Assembly: GCA_964389025.1 (NCBI GenBank)
Contig: CAYMCQ010000001.1
Coordinates: forward strand, 82,336-146,335
Source of the DNA: CAYMCQ01 sp964389025
GTDB lineage: Bacteria; Verrucomicrobiota; Verrucomicrobiia; Limisphaerales; CAYMCQ01
Length of the DNA: 64,000 bases
Direction: 5' to 3'
Both the position numbers and the translations under genes were made by a program. Below the pieces are notes generated by a model, which was not told where the DNA came from, did not search any database, and saw only the letters and a list, made by a program, of their open reading frames with translations. Positions 32,700 through 40,843 of the stretch are shown here, one piece after another (position 1 is the stretch's first letter; every line of letters starts with the position of its first letter).

Positions 32700-33187
32700 A
32701 CCCGAAACGCCAAATCAAATTCATGAGCGCCTCGATTCCTCAACTCGTTGCGTTGGATCTCACGCAGCGGCCGCCCCGCAGCCCGCGTGTGCGTCTTGGC
32801 GGTTACGCCATGCTGCCGCGCGTCCTGGACAAGGCCCGCGCTTCGCTTATCGGAAAGGCCGGCGACTACAAGTTTGGGAATCCGATGGACCAGCACTTCT
32901 TTGCCTTCACCGACATCGCCCCGAACGCGCTGCTCAGCCAAGTGAAAACCGGAGCAAGTGACTGGGACATTCTCCTTTGGGTGAACGTCCACGCGAATCC
33001 GAAACGCCTCCCGTATGAAATTCGCAGTTGGTCATCGTGGCTCGAAACCATGCCCATTGGCGACGCCGAGGACATCGAGTGGTTCAGCGCACAGGTGAAG
33101 CGCCTGAATCCCGCCCGCACCGACTTGCACACAGTCATGGATTACCTCGACGCAGACGACCACGTGTCATTTGGCGGTCAGGCATAA
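32696..33187 (+). CDS. DUF5069 domain-containing protein (second copy)
   Basis: A 163-residue protein from the GTG at 32696, or 154 from the ATG at 32723 (MSASIPQLVALDL). DUF5069 features: RSPRVRLGGYAMLPRVLDKARASLIGKAGDYKFGNPMDQHFFAFTD, and SWSSWLETMPIGDAEDIEWFSAQVKRL. It is diverged from the copy at 20016. It overlaps the nitroreductase end by four bases. Function unknown. Confidence 0.75.
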   Translation: MNPKRQIKFMSASIPQLVALDLTQRPPRSPRVRLGGYAMLPRVLDKARASLIGKAGDYKFGNPMDQHFFAFTDIAPNALLSQVKTGASDWDILLWVNVHANPKRLPYEIRSWSSWLETMPIGDAEDIEWFSAQVKRLNPARTDLHTVMDYLDADDHVSFGGQA

Positions 33188-33252
33188 AGCCCAAGTCGCG
33201 AGATTTTTCCCTCCCACATCAAACATCAACAAGAACAACAAAACAAAAACAC

Positions 33253-33624
33253 ATGAAACTAGCCATCATCATCACCTCCGACCCCAAGAACGGCGAAGAA
33301 GCGCTCGGTCGCGCTTTCAACGCGCTCGCGCTCGCTGCCGAAGCCCATGCCAAGAACGACGAAGTCAACGTCATCTTCTCCGGCGCAGGCACGCGCTGGC
33401 CTGCTGAACTCACCAAGCTCTCGCATCCGGCCAACGGCCTTTACAACGCCGTGCGTCCGGTCATCACTGGCGCTTCGTGCGGTTGCTCGGCTGTCTTCGG
33501 CACGACGAAAGAAGTTGCCGCGTGCGGCTTGCCCGAAATCAAGGATCACGCGCTGCCCGGCACGCCCGGACTGGCAAGCATCCGTCGTTACCTCGCCGAG
33601 GGCTGGCAGACGCTGGTGTTCTGA
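33253..33624 (+). CDS. DsrE-family protein
   Basis: A 123-residue DsrE-like protein: KLAIIITSDPKNGEEALGRAFNALALAAEAHAKNDEVNVIFSGAGTRWPAEL. Cysteines in SCGCSAVFG and ACGLPE lie where sulfur-handling DsrE proteins carry their active Cys. The ATG at 33253 follows an A-rich leader. A longer frame from 33028 overlaps the DUF5069 gene and has no family similarity. It could carry persulfide or act as a redox sensor; the partner is unknown. Confidence 0.8.
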   Translation: MKLAIIITSDPKNGEEALGRAFNALALAAEAHAKNDEVNVIFSGAGTRWPAELTKLSHPANGLYNAVRPVITGASCGCSAVFGTTKEVAACGLPEIKDHALPGTPGLASIRRYLAEGWQTLVF

Positions 33625-33700
33625 ACTGGAACGGAGCGCGGTTGTGCCGTCCGGCCAGCCGCGCTCCCATCAACCATCAACTCTTAACTATTATCCCGTC

Positions 33701-34297
33701 ATGGCCGGACGTTATCTCGAAACCTATTTCACACCGAAAGTGCTCGCCGCCCAGCAACAATACTTCGGACACTCCCAAAACATTCCGCCGCAACCAGAGC
33801 GCGATGCACTCACCGAGGACGCAAACCAGTTCATCCAGTCGCGTGACTCGTTCTACATGGCGACCGTCAGCGAGAATGGCTGGCCCTACGTCCAACACCG
33901 TGGCGGAAAGCCGGGCTTCCTGCGCGTCGTCAGCCCCACGCAATTGGCCTTTGCTGATTACAGAGGCAACCGCCAGATGCTCTCCACTGGGAATCTTGCC
34001 GCCAGCGATCGTGTCGCGCTCTTTCTCATGGATTATCCGCAACGCACCCGGCTGAAAATTCTGGGTCATGCCCGGATTGAAGACGCGCGGAAACATCCCG
34101 AACTCGTCTCTCAATTTGCCGAGCCCGAGGCACACGGCATTGTGGAACGGGTCGTTCTGATCGAGGTGATCTCCTACGATTGGAACTGCCCGAAATATAT
34201 CACCCCGCGTTACACCGCTGCTGAGGTCGAGGAGTCCATTGCCCCACTCAAGGCCCGGATTGCCGAGCTTGAAGCCCAACTCCGCCGCCAGACTTAA
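33701..34297 (+). CDS. Pyridoxamine 5'-phosphate oxidase-like protein
   Basis: A 198-residue protein with a split-barrel flavin-binding fold: FIQSRDSFYMATVSENGWPYVQHRGGKPGFLRVV, then FADYRGNRQMLSTGNLAASDRVALFLMDYPQRTRLKILGHARI. A helical tail (YTAAEVEESIAPLKARIAELEAQL) ends it. Probably an FMN- or F420-type reductase or detoxifying protein. It starts with ATG at 33701; an upstream in-frame extension overlaps the DsrE gene in another frame and is rejected. It closes the redox run before the third ECF gene. Confidence 0.85.
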   Translation: MAGRYLETYFTPKVLAAQQQYFGHSQNIPPQPERDALTEDANQFIQSRDSFYMATVSENGWPYVQHRGGKPGFLRVVSPTQLAFADYRGNRQMLSTGNLAASDRVALFLMDYPQRTRLKILGHARIEDARKHPELVSQFAEPEAHGIVERVVLIEVISYDWNCPKYITPRYTAAEVEESIAPLKARIAELEAQLRRQT

Positions 34298-34406
34298 CAT
34301 GCGCCCACCATCGCTCACTTCCTTCAGAGGCAACGACCGCCCAGCCTCAGCCAGCGGCCCATGCAGAAATCCTGTAAGGATTCCCAGCTCGCCGCGAAGT
34401 GGGGAT

Positions 34407-35012
34407 GTGAACGATCAGATAACGACATTATTGCCGGAAGCCGAACCAGCGGCGGGAGTGGATTATGATTGGGCGGTCGAGCAATTCTACGAAGCTCTCT
34501 ACAAGTTCGCCTTCGGCCTTGCCGGCAGCGAGAGCGACGCGGCGGATTTGACGCAGGACACCTACCGCGTCCTGCTCACCAAGGGCGATGCCATCCGTGA
34601 CACGCGAAAGGTGAAAAGCTGGTTGTTCACGACGCTTTATCGGCAGTTCCTTGGACGGCGGCGTCATGCCACGCGCTTTCCCGAAACGCCCGTTGATTCG
34701 GCGGAATGGGAACTGCCCACGATCACTCCCCAGCACGCGGAAGCCCTCGACGGTTCGCTCGTTGTCGCCGCGCTTCAGCAGTTGGATGAAAAGTATCGCG
34801 CCCCGCTGGCGATGTTTTATCTGGAGGAACTTTCCTACAAGGAAATGGCGGAAGTGCTGGGGTTGCCCATCGGCACAATCATGTCGCGGATGTCGCGCGG
34901 CAAGGAGATCCTCCGCAGGCGACTCCAGTCTCCATCGGCGACTGCAATCAACTGTCGCCAGATCAGCCCGCCGACGAGATGGCAGGGCAGCCTGGTTGCC
35001 ACCGTCGCGTGA
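34407..35012 (+). CDS. ECF-type sigma factor (third)
   Basis: A 201-residue sigma-70 family protein with a GTG start (VNDQITTLLPEAEPAAG). Region 2: WAVEQFYEALYKFAFGLAGSESDAADLTQDTYRVLL and VKSWLFTTLYRQFLGRRRH; region 4: LSYKEMAEVLGLPIGTIMSRMSRGKEILRRRL. It closely parallels the sigma factor at 8853, suggesting duplication. No anti-sigma gene follows; the next gene is DUF547, so control may be by another route. A longer open frame upstream (from 34239) would overlap the PNPOx gene. Confidence 0.85.
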   Translation: MNDQITTLLPEAEPAAGVDYDWAVEQFYEALYKFAFGLAGSESDAADLTQDTYRVLLTKGDAIRDTRKVKSWLFTTLYRQFLGRRRHATRFPETPVDSAEWELPTITPQHAEALDGSLVVAALQQLDEKYRAPLAMFYLEELSYKEMAEVLGLPIGTIMSRMSRGKEILRRRLQSPSATAINCRQISPPTRWQGSLVATVA

Positions 35013-35068
35013 TCCATTCGTCCGGCCTTGGAATATCCAAGCCGCCAGATCGTTCCCATCAAGAGAAT

Positions 35069-35842
35069 ATGACCAGACTACACATTAACCGGGGATTGTG
35101 CGCTTTCGCGCTGGGCTGCGTAATCATCGCCTCCCAAGCCACTGCCGCTGAATTCGACCAGACGCACGCGCTGTTCACCGGCGTGTTGACGAATTACGTC
35201 AAAGACGCCCGCGTGAACTACGCCGCGCTCAAAGCGCATCCCCAGGACTTGAACCGCTACCTCGACCAAGTTGCCGCCGTCAGCAAAGCCGAGTTCAAGA
35301 AGTGGAACGAGCCGCAGCAAATCGCTTTCTTGAGCAACGCCTACAATGCCTACACGCTCCGGCTCATCATCAGCAATTATCCACTCAAGAGCATCAAAGA
35401 CATCGGCAGCATTTTCAGCGGCCCGTGGGATCAGCCCGTCGTGAAGTTGTTCGGTGAGACGATTACGCTAAACACGCTGGAACACAAAATCCTCCGCGTG
35501 GACTACGCCGAGCCGCGCCTCCACTTCGCGCTGGTCTGCGCCGCGAAGGGCTGTCCGCCGCTGCGCAACGAAGCTTATGTTGGCGCGCGACTCGAAGAAC
35601 AAATCGTGGAACAGGCGAAGCAATTTCTCGCGACGCGGGAAAAGAACCGCGTCGAAGCCGCCGAGCGCACTGTCTTTCTCTCGCCAATCTTCAAATGGTA
35701 TGGCGGCGACTTTGAAAAGAAATCCGGCTCGGTGCTGACGGTGTTGAAACCTTATTGGCCCGGCAAGCCCGTTGCCGGATACGAGGATTTCAAAATCCGC
35801 TACACCGATTACGACTGGTCGTTGAATGAACAGAGCAAATGA
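35069..35842 (+). CDS. Exported DUF547 protein
   Basis: A 257-residue exported protein (signal MTRLHINRGLCAFALGCVIIASQATAA). DUF547 features: YVKDARVNYAALKAHPQDLNRYLDQVA, WNEPQQIAFLSNAYNAYTLRLII, TLNTLEHKILR, RLHFALVCAAKGCPPLRNEAY and FLSPIFKWYGGDF. DUF547 proteins recur next to arsenosugar radical SAM clusters, and this one sits ahead of the VTT membrane protein and flavoprotein. The stop overlaps the next start by four bases (ATGA). The enzymatic role is unknown. Confidence 0.85.
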   Translation: MTRLHINRGLCAFALGCVIIASQATAAEFDQTHALFTGVLTNYVKDARVNYAALKAHPQDLNRYLDQVAAVSKAEFKKWNEPQQIAFLSNAYNAYTLRLIISNYPLKSIKDIGSIFSGPWDQPVVKLFGETITLNTLEHKILRVDYAEPRLHFALVCAAKGCPPLRNEAYVGARLEEQIVEQAKQFLATREKNRVEAAERTVFLSPIFKWYGGDFEKKSGSVLTVLKPYWPGKPVAGYEDFKIRYTDYDWSLNEQSK

Positions 35843-36594
35843 CGGCTCACACTCCATCCATGAAAGCCGACGCAGAAACAATTCCCGTGACTCACACCAA
35901 GAAGCCCGCCGCCAAATCCGGCTTTAGCTGGAAATGGCTGTTCTATCCGGCCATCGCCATCTTTCTCTTCGTCGCCGCAAAAGAATTTCATGTGCAGGAC
36001 CGGCTCAAGCAGGCGCTTGATTGGGTCGGCCAGCTTGGGCCGTGGGGAGCGATTATCTTCATTGCGATTTACGTCGTGGCGACTGTCCTGTTCATTCCGG
36101 GGTCAGTGCTGACGCTCGGCGCGGGCGCGGTGTTTGGAGTTGTGTGGGGTTCGATTTACGTTTCCGCCGGCTCGACGTTGGGCGCTACCTGCGCGTTTCT
36201 CGTGGGCCGGTATCTCGCCCGCAACGCCATCGCCCGCAAGATCGAAGGCAACGAACGATTCGCCGCGATTGACAAGGCAGTCGCGAGCGAGGGTTGGAAA
36301 ATCGTCGGACTGACGCGGCTCTCGCCGGTGTTTCCCTTCACGTTGTTGAACTACGCTTTCGGCCTCACGCGCGTGAAGCTCGGCCACTACATGCTTGCAT
36401 CGTGGATCGGTATGATGCCCGGCACGGTGATGTATGTGTATCTCGGCTCGCTGGCTAAGGCCGCTTCCGGTGAACGAACACGCACCACCGGCGAATGGGT
36501 TCTTTATGGCGTCGGCCTCCTCGCCACCTTGGTCGTCACCATCTTTGTCACGCGCATCGCCAAGAAGGCGCTGGCTAGACGCATCACCGATTAG
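35839..36594 (+). CDS. TVP38/TMEM64 (VTT domain) membrane protein
   Basis: A 251-residue integral membrane protein with about five helices. VTT/SNARE-associated motifs: IYVVATVLFIPGSVLTLGAGAVFGVVWGSIYVSAGSTLGATCAFLVGRYL, then GLTRLSPVFPFTLLNYAFGLTRV and SWIGMMPGTVMYVYLGSLA. This DedA-related family is proposed to move lipids or small solutes; in arsenosugar-type clusters it is often next to a mercuric-reductase-like gene, as here. Translation is coupled to DUF547 by a four-base overlap. Confidence 0.88.
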   Translation: MTAHTPSMKADAETIPVTHTKKPAAKSGFSWKWLFYPAIAIFLFVAAKEFHVQDRLKQALDWVGQLGPWGAIIFIAIYVVATVLFIPGSVLTLGAGAVFGVVWGSIYVSAGSTLGATCAFLVGRYLARNAIARKIEGNERFAAIDKAVASEGWKIVGLTRLSPVFPFTLLNYAFGLTRVKLGHYMLASWIGMMPGTVMYVYLGSLAKAASGERTRTTGEWVLYGVGLLATLVVTIFVTRIAKKALARRITD

Positions 36595-36614
36595 AATTTT
36601 CAGCGAACAATCTC

Positions 36615-38138
36615 ATGAGCGAACACAATCAATCGCCCGTCCAACCGTGGGACGCGCACAACCAAAAACTCGTCTCCAACGTCCATCCGGCGGATTGGAA
36701 AAATCCCACGCCCGTGCCGCGCTACAACCTCGTTGTCATCGGCGGCGGCACGGCAGGACTGGTTTCCGCCATCGGTGCAGCGGGACTCGGCGCGAAAATC
36801 GCGCTTATCGAGAAGCATCTTATGGGCGGTGATTGCCTCAATGTCGGCTGCGTGCCGTCCAAAGCCATCATTCGTGCTGCTCGCAAAGCTGCCGGCGTTC
36901 GCGATATGGCGGAATTCGGTGTGAATGTTCCCAATGGCACGACCATAGATTTCGGCAAAGTCATGGAGCGGATGCGCCGCCTCCGCGCGGACATCAGTCC
37001 ACATGACTCTGCCAAACGCTTCACTGAACTCGGCGTGGATGTGTTTCTCGGCACGGGCAAGTTCACTGGCCCGGACACCATCGAGGTCGGCGGACAGACG
37101 TTGCGTTTCACCAAAGCCGTCATTGCCACTGGCGCACGCGCCGCCGCACCGCCGATTCCAGGTTTGAAGGATGTTCCCTATCTCACGAACGAAACTCTTT
37201 TCTCGCTGACCGAATTGCCCAAACGCCTCGGCATCATCGGCGCTGGCCCGATAGGTTGCGAGATGGCGCAGAGCTTCGCGCGCTTTGGCTCGGAAGTGTT
37301 TTTGATTGAGGCGACGCACGGCATTCTTCCGCGCGAAGACCGCGACGCTTCGGAAATTGTCCGCGCGGTAATGGAACGAGAGGGTGTGAAGCTCCTTTGT
37401 TGCGGCAAGGACCTAAAACTTGCCAAAGACCCGAACGGCGTTCGTCTGCAAGTCGAGTCGCACGGCAAAGGTTACGATGGGTTGGTGGATCAACTGCTCG
37501 TCGCCGTGGGTCGCGCTCCGAATGTCGAAGGGCTCGGCCTCGAATCCGTCGGCGTCGAGTTCGACAAGAAAGGCGTGAAGGTCAACGACCGTCTGCAGAC
37601 TGCCAACCCGCGCATCTACGCTTGCGGCGACATTTGCTCCCCGTATCAGTTCACGCACGCGGCGGATTTCATGGCGCGCATCGTCATCCAGAACGCGCTG
37701 TTCAAGGGCCGCGCCAAAGCCAGTTCGCTCATCATCCCGTGGGCGACTTACACTTCACCGGAAATCGCCCATGTCGGTCTTTACGAGAAAGAGGCCAAAG
37801 AGAAGGGTATCGAAGTAGACACGTTCACGCAGGAGTTGAGCAAAGTTGACCGCGCGATTCTCGACGGCGAAACCGAAGGATTCGTGCGCGTCCATGTTCG
37901 CAAAGGCACGGATGAAATCGTCGGCGCTACGGTGGTCGCCACGCACGCGGGCGAGTTGATCGGCGAACTCACGCTCGCGATGAAAGGCAAACTCGGCCTC
38001 AAGACCATCGGCGCGACGATTCATCCGTATCCAACACAGGCTGAAGCCATCCGCAAGACCGGCGACCTCTATAACCGCACGCGCCTGACGCCCTTCGTAA
38101 AGAAGCTGATGAACCGCTGGCTCGCCTGGCAGCGATGA
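36615..38138 (+). CDS. Mercuric-reductase-like FAD/NAD(P) disulfide oxidoreductase
   Basis: A 507-residue class I pyridine nucleotide-disulfide oxidoreductase. FAD site VIGGGTAGLVSAIGAAGLG (residues about 40-58), redox pair GGDCLNVGCVPSKA, NAD(P) site IGAGPIGCEMAQSFARFG, and dimerisation-domain motif TIHPYPTQAEAIRKTGD with the active His. There is no N-terminal heavy-metal (HMA) domain and no C-terminal CC pair, so it is not a classical MerA; the natural substrate may be an arsenical or a low-molecular-weight disulfide (inference). It follows the VTT gene after 20 bases and precedes the glycosyltransferase fusion by 18 bases. Confidence 0.88.
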   Translation: MSEHNQSPVQPWDAHNQKLVSNVHPADWKNPTPVPRYNLVVIGGGTAGLVSAIGAAGLGAKIALIEKHLMGGDCLNVGCVPSKAIIRAARKAAGVRDMAEFGVNVPNGTTIDFGKVMERMRRLRADISPHDSAKRFTELGVDVFLGTGKFTGPDTIEVGGQTLRFTKAVIATGARAAAPPIPGLKDVPYLTNETLFSLTELPKRLGIIGAGPIGCEMAQSFARFGSEVFLIEATHGILPREDRDASEIVRAVMEREGVKLLCCGKDLKLAKDPNGVRLQVESHGKGYDGLVDQLLVAVGRAPNVEGLGLESVGVEFDKKGVKVNDRLQTANPRIYACGDICSPYQFTHAADFMARIVIQNALFKGRAKASSLIIPWATYTSPEIAHVGLYEKEAKEKGIEVDTFTQELSKVDRAILDGETEGFVRVHVRKGTDEIVGATVVATHAGELIGELTLAMKGKLGLKTIGATIHPYPTQAEAIRKTGDLYNRTRLTPFVKKLMNRWLAWQR

Positions 38139-38156
38139 CATCGCTACGATTGAGCC

Positions 38157-39479
38157 GTGGCCGACCAACGATGCAGACTAATTCTGTTCGCGCGCTTTCC
38201 CGTCGCCGGGAAGGTGAAGACCCGCCTCATCCCGGCGCTTGGAGCGGAGGGCGCGGCTGCGTTGCATCGTCGGCTCGTTCTTCGCTCGCTCCGAACCGCG
38301 CACGCTCTGTGTCAGTCGGAAAATGTGGAACTCGAAATCCGTTTTGCCGGTGACGATGCGAACCCGATGCAACATTGGCTCGGCGACGGCTGGCTGTGCC
38401 GCCCGCAATGCGAAGGCGATCTCGGCCAGCGCATGGCTGGCGCATTTGCCGACAGCTTTCGCGAAGGTTCGCCCGCGACTGTCATCATCGGGAGTGATTG
38501 TCCATCGCTGACGCCTGAAACTCTTGCCACCGCGTTTGAGTCGCTGAGGACAAATCCAGTGGTGTTCGGCCCGGCGACCGACGGCGGTTACTACCTCATC
38601 GGCTTAACCAAGTTCGTTCCCGAACTGTTTCAAGGCATCGCTTGGGGAACGGAAACCGTCCTCGCGCAATCTCTGGAAAACCTGAAGCGCTTGGGGAACA
38701 AGCCCGCGCTGCTCCAATCGCTCGATGACCTCGACCGCCCGGAGGACATGACCGCGTGGAGGCGACTCGTCGAGGCGGATGACAACGACTTGAGCCGAGT
38801 CTCCGTCATCATTCCCGCGTTGAACGAAGCGGCGCACATCGCTGCTACGCTTGAAAGTGTGCGCAAAAGTTCGCCCCACGAAATCATCGTCGTGGACGGC
38901 GGGAGCGCAGATGAAACTTCTGCCGTCGCGCAGAGAAGTGGCGCAACGATGATCCACTCGAAACCTGCTCGCGCCCGGCAGATGAACGCTGGGGCAGCCC
39001 AAGTGACGGGTAATGTCCTTCTCTTTCTGCACGCCGACACCCTGTTGCCAGAAAACTGGACGCGCGTTGTGACGGACACGTTGGGAAAGCCGGGAGTCGT
39101 GGCCGGCTCATTCGGATTCCGCGTCGCCGAAAGTTTTCCCGGTCGCTGGTTGGTGGAACGGACGACCAACTTGCGCTCACGCTGGTTTCAAAATCCTTAC
39201 GGCGACCAGACGCAATTTCTGCGGCGCGCTCTATTCGAGGAACTCGGCGGCTTCGCTGATTTGCCCATCATGGAGGATTACGAGTTGAACCAGCGCCTGC
39301 GAAAACGTGGGCGTGTGGCCACGTCTGCGGCGGCAGCCATCACGTCGGGACGACGCTGGAAAAAGCTCGGCGTCATCCGAACCACGCTCATCAACAAAAT
39401 GATAATCACCGGGTTTCACCTCGGCGTGTGCCCGCACAAGCTGGCCCGATTCTATCGCCGCTCTCCGGTGGGGAACTGA
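38157..39479 (+). CDS. Fused arsenosugar glycosyltransferases (TIGR04282-TIGR04283)
   Basis: A 440-residue fusion with GTG start. Residues 1-205: CRLILFARFPVAGKVKTRLIPALG, VIIGSDCPSLTP and PATDGGYYLIGL, marking the DUF2064/TIGR04282 family. Residues 212-440: SVIIPALNEAAHIAATLES, EIIVVDGGSADET, LLFLHADTLLP, QTQFLRRALFEELGGF, PIMEDYEL and TSGRRWKKLGVIRTT, marking the TIGR04283 family 2 transferase. In most genomes these two are separate but adjacent genes tied to ArsS-type radical SAM proteins; here they are one chain. Likely role: adding the glyceryl or sugar part of arsenosugars. No frameshift is seen at the junction. Confidence 0.9.
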   Translation: MADQRCRLILFARFPVAGKVKTRLIPALGAEGAAALHRRLVLRSLRTAHALCQSENVELEIRFAGDDANPMQHWLGDGWLCRPQCEGDLGQRMAGAFADSFREGSPATVIIGSDCPSLTPETLATAFESLRTNPVVFGPATDGGYYLIGLTKFVPELFQGIAWGTETVLAQSLENLKRLGNKPALLQSLDDLDRPEDMTAWRRLVEADDNDLSRVSVIIPALNEAAHIAATLESVRKSSPHEIIVVDGGSADETSAVAQRSGATMIHSKPARARQMNAGAAQVTGNVLLFLHADTLLPENWTRVVTDTLGKPGVVAGSFGFRVAESFPGRWLVERTTNLRSRWFQNPYGDQTQFLRRALFEELGGFADLPIMEDYELNQRLRKRGRVATSAAAAITSGRRWKKLGVIRTTLINKMIITGFHLGVCPHKLARFYRRSPVGN

Positions 39480-39482
39480 ATC

Positions 39483-40835
39483 ATGCCGAAGCGAAAACAA
39501 ATCGGATTCGTGATTTTGTTCGCGGGATTCCTCGCACTGCTCTCACTCATTCTGGTGATCGGTGTTATTCCGCAGCAAGTCAGTTTGAAGCTGGCGCAAT
39601 GTGTGGTTCGGGCACGTTTCCCCGACGTGCGTTCCATTTCGACAGCGCAGTTGGCCAACTGGTTGTCCGACTCGAATCGCGAAGCCCCCGTGCTGCTAGA
39701 CGTGCGAACCGAGGACGAGTTCAACGTCAGTCATCTGCCCAATGCCGTGCGTGAAGTTTCGCCTGAAACGATTGCCTCCGGCAGACCGATTGTCGCGTAT
39801 TGTTCCATCGGTTGGCGCTCGGCGGAATCGGTGCGACAGCTCGTGCATGATGGACACACCAATGTCCTCAATCTCGAAGGCTCAATCTTCGTTTGGGCAA
39901 GCGAGGGTCGCCCGCTGGAAGGACACGGACAAACCGTTCGCAAAGTTCATCCCTACGACGGCAAATGGGGGAGGCTGCTGCCGTCCACGTTGCGTTCCGA
40001 CCCAGGCGATGTCGGCAGCGAAGCAATGGCCCGCGCCCGACCACTACGTTGGGCCACCGGGCCTATCCTTCTATTTTTGTTGCTGTGGTGGGAAACGCTC
40101 GCACCGTTCCTGCCTTTGTTCCGAAACAATGCGCTGCAACGCACCCGGCACGGACTGCGCAACATTGCCATCGCGCTATTGAACAGCGGAATGACCGCGC
40201 TCTTGTTCGTTGGCATCTGGGCCGCAACCGCGAATTGGGCGGCGCACAATGGCTTTGGCTTGCTCAACTTGACCGACGTGCCGCCGCTCTGGCACGCGCT
40301 CGCCGCAGTGTTGGCTTTGGACTTCTGGACGTATTGGTGGCATCGCCTGAATCATCGGCTGCCGTTCCTGTGGCGCTTCCATCGCGCGCACCATTCCGAC
40401 ACACACATGGACGTGACCACCGCCAGCCGCTTCCACATCGGCGAAATCCTTTTCTCCAACTGCCTCCGCATTCCGTTGATTCTGCTGCTCGGAATCCACC
40501 TGTGGGAAATCGTCCTCTACGAAACCGCCTTGCTGGCCGTCATCCAATTCCATCACGCGAACGTCGGACTGCCGCGCAGGGTGGATCAACTGCTCCGGTG
40601 TTTTATCGTCACGCCAGCGATGCACAAAGTTCATCACTCGCGCTGGCAACCGGAAACGGACTCCAACTACTCCTCACTGCTTTCCGTGTGGGATCGAATC
40701 TTCCGCTCATTCCGTCTCCGCGACGATCCGCGCACCATCCAGTTTGGTCTGGATGATTTCGCCAAACCCGAAGACCAGACGCTTCCTGGCATTTTGAAAA
40801 TCCCACTCGATCAGACCACGCGCCCGAGGCGGTAA
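39483..40835 (+). CDS. Rhodanese / fatty acid hydroxylase fusion
   Basis: A 450-residue membrane protein. After an N-terminal helix (residues 8-28), residues 50-150 form a rhodanese domain: VLLDVRTEDEFNVSHLPNAV and active loop VAYCSIGWRSAE with the catalytic Cys. Residues 190-440 are a sterol desaturase/fatty acid hydroxylase membrane domain with the three His clusters HRLNH, HRAHHSDTHMD and HKVHHS, expected to hold a di-iron centre. The combination suggests coupling of sulfur transfer with lipid oxidation, but no such reaction is known to me. It starts 3 bases after the glycosyltransferase fusion, so it belongs to that operon. Confidence 0.85.
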   Translation: MPKRKQIGFVILFAGFLALLSLILVIGVIPQQVSLKLAQCVVRARFPDVRSISTAQLANWLSDSNREAPVLLDVRTEDEFNVSHLPNAVREVSPETIASGRPIVAYCSIGWRSAESVRQLVHDGHTNVLNLEGSIFVWASEGRPLEGHGQTVRKVHPYDGKWGRLLPSTLRSDPGDVGSEAMARARPLRWATGPILLFLLLWWETLAPFLPLFRNNALQRTRHGLRNIAIALLNSGMTALLFVGIWAATANWAAHNGFGLLNLTDVPPLWHALAAVLALDFWTYWWHRLNHRLPFLWRFHRAHHSDTHMDVTTASRFHIGEILFSNCLRIPLILLLGIHLWEIVLYETALLAVIQFHHANVGLPRRVDQLLRCFIVTPAMHKVHHSRWQPETDSNYSSLLSVWDRIFRSFRLRDDPRTIQFGLDDFAKPEDQTLPGILKIPLDQTTRPRR

Positions 40836-40843
40836 TCACCGCA

